NCBI RefSeq assembly: GCF_032362555.1
Contig: NC_083527.1
Span: forward strand, 4,712,001-4,776,000
Source of the DNA: Amyelois transitella
Lineage: Eukaryota > Arthropoda > Insecta > Lepidoptera > Pyralidae
Reading direction: 5' to 3'
DNA: 64,000 nucleotides
This document shows, one piece after another, positions 36,801-45,800 of the stretch. Made by a program: the position numbers and the translations under genes. The notes under the pieces are model-generated. The model made no database searches. It was given only the letters and a program-made list of their open reading frames with translations, and was not told the origin of the DNA. The stretch's first letter is position 1. The number at the start of each line of letters is the position of its first letter.

Positions 36801-39800
36801 CACTAACTCACACTCTATGGTCACTAACTCACACTCTATGGTCACTAATTCACACTCTATGGTCAATAACTCACACTCTATGGTCACTAACTCACACTCT
36901 ATGGTCACTAACTCACACTCTATGGTCACTAATTCACACTATGGTCAATAACTCACACTCTATGGTCACTAACTCACGCTCTATGGTCACTTACTCATAC
37001 TCTATGGTCACTCTATGGTTATGGCGAGAACTCACGTCAAGAGCACCCAAAACCGACCTAGAAGCGGGAAATGTATGCAGGGATCGTGGCGATTCTGTGG
37101 AAACATTTAGTCTCTGCCCAACCCTCCGGAAAAAGGGCGTGGCAGAGTATTTATTGCCGTGTGGTTCCCGGCACCATTAGAAAAAAGAATAGGACACACT
37201 CCATCTCTTTCCCATGGATGTCGTAAAAGGCGACTAAGGGGTATGCTTATAAACTTGGGATTCTTCTTTTAGCCGACAGGCTAGCATCCTGTCACTCTTG
37301 AATCTCAATTCTATCATTGTGCCAAACAGCTGAACGTGGCCTGTCTTTTTAAGACTGTTGGCTCTGTCTACACCGCAAAGGATATAGACGTGATATGTAT
37401 GTAAAAAAAAAATTGATTTTCGCGCGAACGAAACGACGTCGCGCGTGAATCTTATAATTACGCAGCATTAAATAAATTAAAGAATAGAACCACTCCATCT
37501 CATTTCCCATGGATGTCGTAAAAGGCGACTAAGGGACGGGCTTATAAACTTGGGATTCTCGTTTTAGGCGACGGGCTCGCAACCTGTCACTATTTGAATC
37601 TCAATTCTAAGCTATTTGGTTTAATGATAGAATTGAGATTCAAATAGTGACAGGTTGCTAACCCATCACCTAAAAAAATAATCCCAAGTTTGTAAGCCCA
37701 TCCCTTAGTCGCCTTTTACGACATCCATGTGAAAGAGATGGAGTGGTCCTATTCTTTTTTGTATTGGTGCCGGGAACCACACAAAATAAATATCTTTTCA
37801 TGAATGACGCGCAGGTGATCCAGCAGCAGAAGATCAGTCAGATCATCAACAAACAGCAGCCGGCGGTCAGCTCTGCGATGCCCACATCGACGATGGCCGG
37901 TAATAATGCACAAAGTATTTCTTACCTTCTCTATGTCTATCTCACTCTTTTTTATTTAAACTTATTATAAATGAAAAGTGTAATACTATGACAAAATTTG
38001 TTAGATATATATATTATTTTGTGATAAAATTTGTTAATTAATATAGCTTACATATATATATATATATTAAAAGAAAGAAAAATTAAAAAAATCTTAACAT
38101 TTTGTCATAGTGTTATAATTTTCAGTTAAGATTTTTTTAATTTTTCTTTCTTCATCAACGCACATAACATATGTGTTTGCATAAAAATATATGATGTATC
38201 ATTGATAGGATGTTTTTAATTTAAACAAAGAATCATGGCAAATATCAAGGTCATTAATTCTGTTATTAGTTTTGTTTTAGGTAACTGGAATGCATTCTTG
38301 GTAGAGGAGCATTTCCACCGAGATTAGTTTTTTTTCACATTTCACAATATATATAAAAATTTAATACATACATACATACGGTCACGTCTATATTCCTTAC
38401 GGGGTAGACAGAGCCAATAGTCTCGAAAAGACTGAATGGCCACATTCAGCTGCTCGGCTTAATGATGGAATTGAGATCCAAATATTGACAGGTTGCTAGC
38501 CCATCGCCTAAAAAAAGAATCACAATTATGTAAGCCTATCCCTTAGTCGCCTTTTACGACATCCATGGAGTGGTCCTATTCTTTTTTGTATTGGTGCCGG
38601 GAACCACACGGCACAAAATTTAATATATCTAGTACATATGTATCAGAACACTGATAGAAACCGCAGAGGTTTTTTCCACAGTGTTAACAACAACGTCAGT
38701 ATAAAATATTTTGTATTTAACATATGTAATAGTTAATTAAAAGACCAAAAATAGGAACCACGTACGTAGACCATTTAAAAAACAAGTACCTAGCAGTAAG
38801 TTTTACTTTATCACAATTGTTCGATAAAGTAAGACTTCGAACTTTCGGCACTACAAATATATTCTTTAGCTTTCCTCGAGCATTGGACCTATTAACCCAG
38901 CATGTACCGCCATTCCAGGTTCCATGCCGACGGCGGGCATGTCGTCCGGCGGCATGAACATGGGCGCCGGGAGCAGCATGATGGCCGGCCCATCTACACA
39001 GATGCAGCATCAGCAGGTATGTGGACCCTGCACACCCTGGTACACAATAATGGCTATTCATCATATATTATAATTCTTATACATATGTATATTATCATAA
39101 AATTATTATAATTGCACACTTTTCTATGCACCAATGTCTAGAACTTATGTATTTTCAAGGTAAGAATGAATAGGCATTTTTTAAGCTTGGGTGCACCATC
39201 TGAAACTTTTGCTGTAAAACTGTATGAATCACTTAAAACTATAAACAGGGTTTGCTTTCGGATGAAAATTAAAAAAAAAAACGTATTTTTTTATGAGTTA
39301 CAGCTTATACAGGGTGACTTTTAATTCAACTGCATAAATTTAACTGTTTAGTGTACTCATCTAAAGAATATTTCAAAACGTTAAAAGAAAATTATTGGTT
39401 CATATTTCAGAAAGTACGAAAAAAAATAAAAGTATCAAAATCCACGATCCTAAATACGTCATATCACCCCGGCCGGCGGAAAAGCGACGCGTAGGATTCA
39501 GAGGTCAACGACACAATTCATTCAGCTGAGCGATCTCGACAACTCTGTACTTTACTTGATCTTGATACTAGAAAAATTATTTATTTTTCAGACATTTATT
39601 TACATGTTTAGTTTTAATTTTTTTTTGTAGTATTGGTCTTTAATAAAGCATGTGACGTAGTTTTTGAGGATTTTTTAAATGTGAAAATGATGACGTTTAA
39701 TTTAAATAAAAATAGGCTCAAATGACTCAGAAGCATGGGCATAGTCTATGTTTAAAAGGATGCAGTTGTTTTAAATGTCACCCTGTATAACGTTCATTAA

Positions 39801-42800
39801 TTTCCTAAGGGTATCATTTAAGCTATCACCAATTTAATTAGTTTTGTGTTTCTTAAATAATAGGGTTTGTCCTCAACATAGTAGATCTGTCACCAAAATG
39901 TAGTCACCAAACAATGCAAAATCAGTTCCACAATAAATCACCTAAAATCCTGAGATATAAGGTCTAGTACCAAATAAATGTTTTTGTATGTATTATAATA
40001 GGTGTGTCCTAATAAGTATTTAAGCAAACTATTTTAAAGAGATCACCAATAAATCATATTATGTTACTAGAAAATTGCATTAAGTTCAAATAAAAAATTA
40101 GGGTTGTCATCATCGTTTCAACCAAAAGATTCTGCTACTTAACTAGACTCCCAAGGTTCTAAATTTCCACTGGTAGTATAAATTATATTTAAATAAAATT
40201 TTTAGCAGAGTAGTAAATAAAACAATTAAAGTTAAAATAATCAATATTTATTGTTGAAAATAATTACCACTGAACAATCAGGGCTGGTTTAAAATAGCTG
40301 GGTTATGGCTAGCAGAATAGTAGATAAAACACTTAATTAAAGTTAAAATAATCAATATTTATTCTTAAAAATAATAACCACTGAACAATCAGCGCTGGTT
40401 TAAAATAGCTGGCTTATGGCTAGCAGAATAGTAGATAAAACACTTAATTAAAGTTAAAATAATCAATAGTTAACTACTACCCATCGTTGAGGCCGGATTG
40501 GTCAATTTTTAAAGCGCGCCAATTTGTCTCCGCCCCTTTGATCATTTATTCATTAAAATTATAAATTGATGTATTAAATTGGTAACGAATACTATTAATT
40601 TAATATCTGAACGAAATAAAATGTTACTACTGTATTGGTGACAGATCTACCTTTCTGAGCACAGAGCTATTATTTAAGTAACAAAACTATTATTATAAGA
40701 ACGAAGTTTATATTCATGTAATTCAATATAATTTAATTGGTTATCGATCTCTTATTTTACACATATATTAACATTAATTTGATAATTCATACCTGGGAAC
40801 AATTTTTGTTTATCTGAGAACGAAAATATTTCGTGGCGATAGATCTATTTATTAGGTGATACAACTTGATGACAAATATAAATTTTGGTGATAGAAAATA
40901 TAGTTCCCATTTCCTAATTCTTACCCCAGGGTATGATGGTGGGTGGTGGCATGGGCGGTCAAGTCCAGCAAGTTTCCTCCCTCTCTCGTCCCGGGGCCCA
41001 GCTCGACGGCCTGGAGGTCGCCCGGCAACAGAACCTGGAGAAGATCCAGCATCTCCAGCAAACCCTGGAGGCGGCTCATCAGCAGCAGTACAAGTCTCAG
41101 AGGGACATCATGTCGCATTTGCACGCGGCGCAGCAACAAGAGCAGCATTACAAGCAGCTGGAGGTGAGTCACTCTCTCACCAGCACCTGGAGAAGATCCA
41201 GCATCTCCAGCAAACCCTGGAGGCGGCTCACCAGCAGCAGTACAAGTCTCAGAGGGACATCATGTCGCATTTGCACGCGGCGCAGCAACAAGAGCAGCAT
41301 TACAAGCAGCTGGAGGTGAGTCACACTCTCACCAGCACCTGGAGAAGATCCAGCATCTCCAGCAAACCCTGGAGGCGGCTCACCAGCAGCAGTACAAGTC
41401 TCAGAGGGACATCATGTCGCATTTGCACGCGGCGCAGCAACAAGAGCAGCATTACAAGCAGCTGGAGGTGAGTCACTCTCTCACCAGCACCTGGAGAAGA
41501 TACAGCATCTCCAGCAAACCCTGGTAGTCCAAGATCCCAGAGCCGTAAGACACAACTTATTTTCTAAAGAATGGATCTTTCGATTCTCAGTAGTCTTTCA
41601 TGTACTTTTAATACCTGCATGTTTGTGAGACTTGCCCAGTGACACCTGCGCAGGTACCAGGCGAGAAAGGTAACTAAAAATCACAGTTACTTAACTTAAA
41701 TTTTTATGACTGATTTTTATATATATTTTCTAGACTATTACTCTGAAGTCATGTCAGAGAAGTCAGACGCTTTCCATGCGCCAGAATTTTTGTCAGACGC
41801 TTTAAAGTTCTATAAAAAAAAAATTAACTTAATTTATTTTTAAATGTCTGACTTTTATATATGTTATTCAGATAACTATTACAAAGTTGTATTAAATCAG
41901 TCAGACAGTTTGTAATGACCAAACACCCCTTAAACACAAGAATTACTCAGCCTCGAGTATGAGCGCGATAGCACGATGCGCATCCGCGTCAGAGTAAAAT
42001 ATCTAATATTTGAAAAGTACTTACTGTTTTCAATTTCATATTTTTTCATATCTATTCAAATACGATGAAATTTATAATTAAAATAATAATAAATCATTTT
42101 TAAAATAATATAATATAAAAATAAAATTTGTTTCAGTCAAAATATTAAATGTACAGACAAAATATTTTTACCGTATGATTATATGTAGTATTTTGATTTT
42201 CTTTTTCTTTGAGTTTTTTTAATAAATACTCAAACAACACAAAAAAAATATTTTTAATAAAATAAAAATTAATATATATCTTGTTATTGTTGGGACTCGA
42301 ACTCGGACCGCCAACTTCACAGTCTCACGCGCTAACCACTGGACCATCGAAGCCGTTGCGGTGGTGTCGAAATTAAAGTAGACTACATACATATGGTCAC
42401 GTCTATATCCCTTGCGGAGAAGACAGAGCCAACAGTCTTGGAAAGACTAAATGGCCACGTTCAGCTATTTGGCTTAATGATAGAATTGAGATTCAAATTG
42501 TGATAGGTTGCTCGCCCATCGCCTAAAAAAGAATCCCAAGTTTGTAAGCCTATCCCTTAGTCGCCTTTCACTTATATTTATATGTTATAGGTTTACTATT
42601 ACTATACTATTTTTTAATTGTTTATGATTTTATTTTTACGGAATATTCTGCCAGCAACGACAATCTAACTGATGATGAGGACGATGACTTGAGTGGACAG
42701 TATTGAGATTTAATAAATGATGAAAATTCAAATGATTATTTTGATGATGAAGATGATAAAGAGACAATAAAATAATTATTCAATTGATTAATCATAATTA

Positions 42801-45800
42801 ATTATTTTTTTATTGAAATTATTATAATAGATATATTTTTTTAAATAAATTAAGAATCATTCTTTTTGAAAGGCTATTGCTACAAAAAAATTCATTTTCC
42901 CCTATTTATATGCAATATATTATATTATTTTAAAAATGATTAATTATTATTTTAATTATAAATTTCATCGTATTTGAATAGATATGCAAAAATATGAAAT
43001 TGAAAACAGTAAGTACTTTTCAAATATTAGATATTTTACTCTGACGCGCATGCGCATTGTGCTATCGCGCTCATACTCGAGGCTGAGTAATTCTTGTGTT
43101 TAAGGGGTGTTTGGTCATTACAAACTGTCTGACTGATTTAATACAACTTTGTAATAGTTATCTGAATAACATATATAAAAGTCAGACATTTAAAAATAAA
43201 TTAAGTTAATTTTTTTTTGATAGAACTTTAAAGCGTCTGACAAAAGTTCTGGCGCATGGAAAGCGTCTGACTTCTCTGATATGAGTTCAGAGTAATATTC
43301 TATAAAATATATATAAAAATCAGTCATAAAAATTTAAGTTAAGTAACTGTGATTTTTAGTTACCTTTCTCGCCTGGTACCTGCGCAGGTGTCACTGGGCA
43401 AGTCTCACAAACATGCAGGTATTAAAAGTACATGAAAGACTACTGAGAATCGAAAGATCCATTCTTTAGAAAATAAGTTGTGTCTTACGGCTCTGGGATC
43501 TTACTCTATGGAGGCGGCACACTTATTAAACTTTAGTGGGTAGGCTGCTGCATCGACTACAGACGTAATCATAATCATTTATTCCTTGAATATGGTATAG
43601 TATAGGTATACTTTAGAAGAGCGGATACTCCAAACACAAGTGCATTATGCACTTAAATGGAGGCTCCAGCCACTAATTTGTTGCCCGCTTGTAAGTTACT
43701 TAATAAATAATTTTTCATTTTCATATGGTAACAATATAGGTCTCAATTATTTAGGTACAGTTTTTGTGAACGCATATTACCAGCACCGCACGGCAACATA
43801 CACAATAAAAGACAGAGATGGTACAAATGGTATAATACAATTTAATTATCATTTCCGTATGTAATGTGTATGTATGTACTAGTATGTATTCCGTTACTAG
43901 TAGGTATAATAATTTCAGTTTCAAGCTTTATTTTTATTTTATTTTTTTCACTTCCTAAACTAAAAAGAAATCTGTCATCGTTCAGTTACAGCAACAGATC
44001 CAGCAACTGCGCGGCGCTGGCGGCGGTCACGCGCCCCGCATCATGAGACCGCTCCTACCTTCAAACCCTGGGCTTAGGCATCTACTGCAGCAGGTAACAC
44101 TTCCAAATAGGCCTGTTAAATTCACTTTTATATGTAGATAAAAGGCATTTTCACAAACTTGTTCATTTTACTTTTATAGATAAAAGGCATTGTCACAAAC
44201 TTTTTCATTTTACTTTTATAGATAAAAGGCATTTTCACAAACTTTTTCATTTCACTTTCGTAGCAAGTAAACTTAACTTTTAAATTCTAGCATTTTTACT
44301 AACTTTTTAATTACACTTTGATAGATATTTCTTCTATATTTGAATAGGTACTAACATTAATAGGGATGTGGACTGTACTCAAATAAGTATAAAATTTTAC
44401 CACGAAAAGGTAGTTTCTATAGTAAAAATAATAAAAAACACAATATTTTCCTCAATAAACAAGGGATTATTTTTTTATTTAATAAAATGTAATTAAATAT
44501 TTCACCCTCAAGTCACGTGACAATGAACACCAATCAAAATGCGTGATGTCACGCGTTGCAATACATGAATTTTCGCTGTCAAATACTATGGTGTTTGTTG
44601 ATATTTGGATCATATTATTACCGTGATTACCGTCCGATTTTCTTAGCCACGGAAATACTTTGTGTAGAATGAGTCTGTTCTTTTTATCTTTCACATTCCG
44701 CTATTGATTCCAATCTTTGCCTTTTAACTGCTAATAGTCGAGTTGTTATGTTTTCGGTTCGTCTTTTCTATCGGGTTGACATGCAAACTTTCTTGGTACA
44801 CAACCTGCTCTCAGTCTGATCTGGGATACTGTGCCCATCAAAAGATATTCTGGATAATTCTCCATATCATTAATTACTATAATGCAACTATAATGAAACT
44901 ACGAAACATTGTTTACTTTATTTCTAACCTAAAAATTCGAGTTTTCGTCTTTGAAAACTTGAAGAGTTAAATTATTTTAATACAAGTAAATGTAACAAAT
45001 ATTATCAAACTTACATCAAAATGATCCTCATAGAAATACATTTTACTTTGTGTAGATACAAGTGCCGGATCCCGACGGGCTAATTGAAGCCAATTTTTCA
45101 GCATCGTTTTTGTACGTGGAACGTGAATAAACAGTTTTTCAGGTGTTTTAATTGTTGTAATTTTACACTGCGGCACCGCACAATATTTATAAAATTTTGA
45201 ATTCATATTATTATCACACAACTATGAAATAACTATTCATTGCATACAACTTCGACAATATTTTATAACGCGTGACATCACAGCGGCCGTTTGACAGGTA
45301 TCCGCGTTTTAGCGCGAAATTTTAAATGGAATTTAAATAAATTATTTTAAAGGTATTACTTCAAATAAAAAAATAATAATAAATAGTTTGGGCTATATTT
45401 GGTACTTATGCATGGTTTTAAACACTTTCCCAAAAATAGTCCACATCCCTATTCCTAGCACAGACTTAGATTCAGCTTCAAACCTGTATATAAGTAGTTA
45501 GCGTGACAAAACGGAGTGCAATTATTACAATATATTTTTTTAATTCAAACATCTATTTCTTTTTGTTTCATTCTATATATGTATATTATTTATTGGAATG
45601 TGCCGGTAAAATCCTGTCATTTTCTTCTGTCTTTTAAAACAGATAGGTGGCTAGCGATCTATGTCTGTGGTACCCACAATTTTTTTTATTTGAATTCTAA
45701 TGTTTCATATTTACACTCTGTTCTTAATATAAGTGTATATCTGTGATGGATATCAAATTATGCACATTGTCCATATTTTTTTTTGCACTTAGTTGTCACA

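Larger units (their letters stand above)
41525..43508. mobile_element. 1.98-kb DNA transposon with ~590-bp terminal inverted repeats, MED25 intron 13
   Basis: Left arm about 41525-42116 and right arm about 42914-43508 are near-identical inverted repeats; the outer ends are TAGTCCAAGATCCCAGAGCC and the complement of TAGAGTAAGATCCCAGAGCC. It lies inside the fourth 152-bp exon-13 copy, whose uninterrupted sequence (ccctggaggcggc) is known from the neighbours. Comparison shows a 3-bp duplication, TGG. The centre has no long open frame. A short acidic frame ([15 protein letters not shown]-stop near 42664-42708) may be the remnant of a transposase end. Superfamily unassigned. Confidence 0.8.

Noticed and set aside
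36607-36951. 114-codon open frame with MVTNSHS repeats
   Set aside because: It is MED25 exon 10 read through its donor into the minisatellite; splicing at 36741 keeps the Mediator frame.
36745-37020. Regularly spaced repeats resembling a CRISPR array
   Set aside because: The units are 21 bp with no unique spacers, and the genome is eukaryotic; it is a minisatellite.
40866-41471. 201-codon open frame rich in Ser/Arg over the exon 13 repeats
   Set aside because: It is a frame-shifted read of the 152-bp repeat; the frame coding for the Gln-rich coiled coil continues the MED25 exon chain.
44967-45221. THAP exon as a functional host gene
   Set aside because: It lies inside TIR-like ends in an intron, lacks one zinc ligand and has no recognisable downstream exons, so a transposon relic is more likely.
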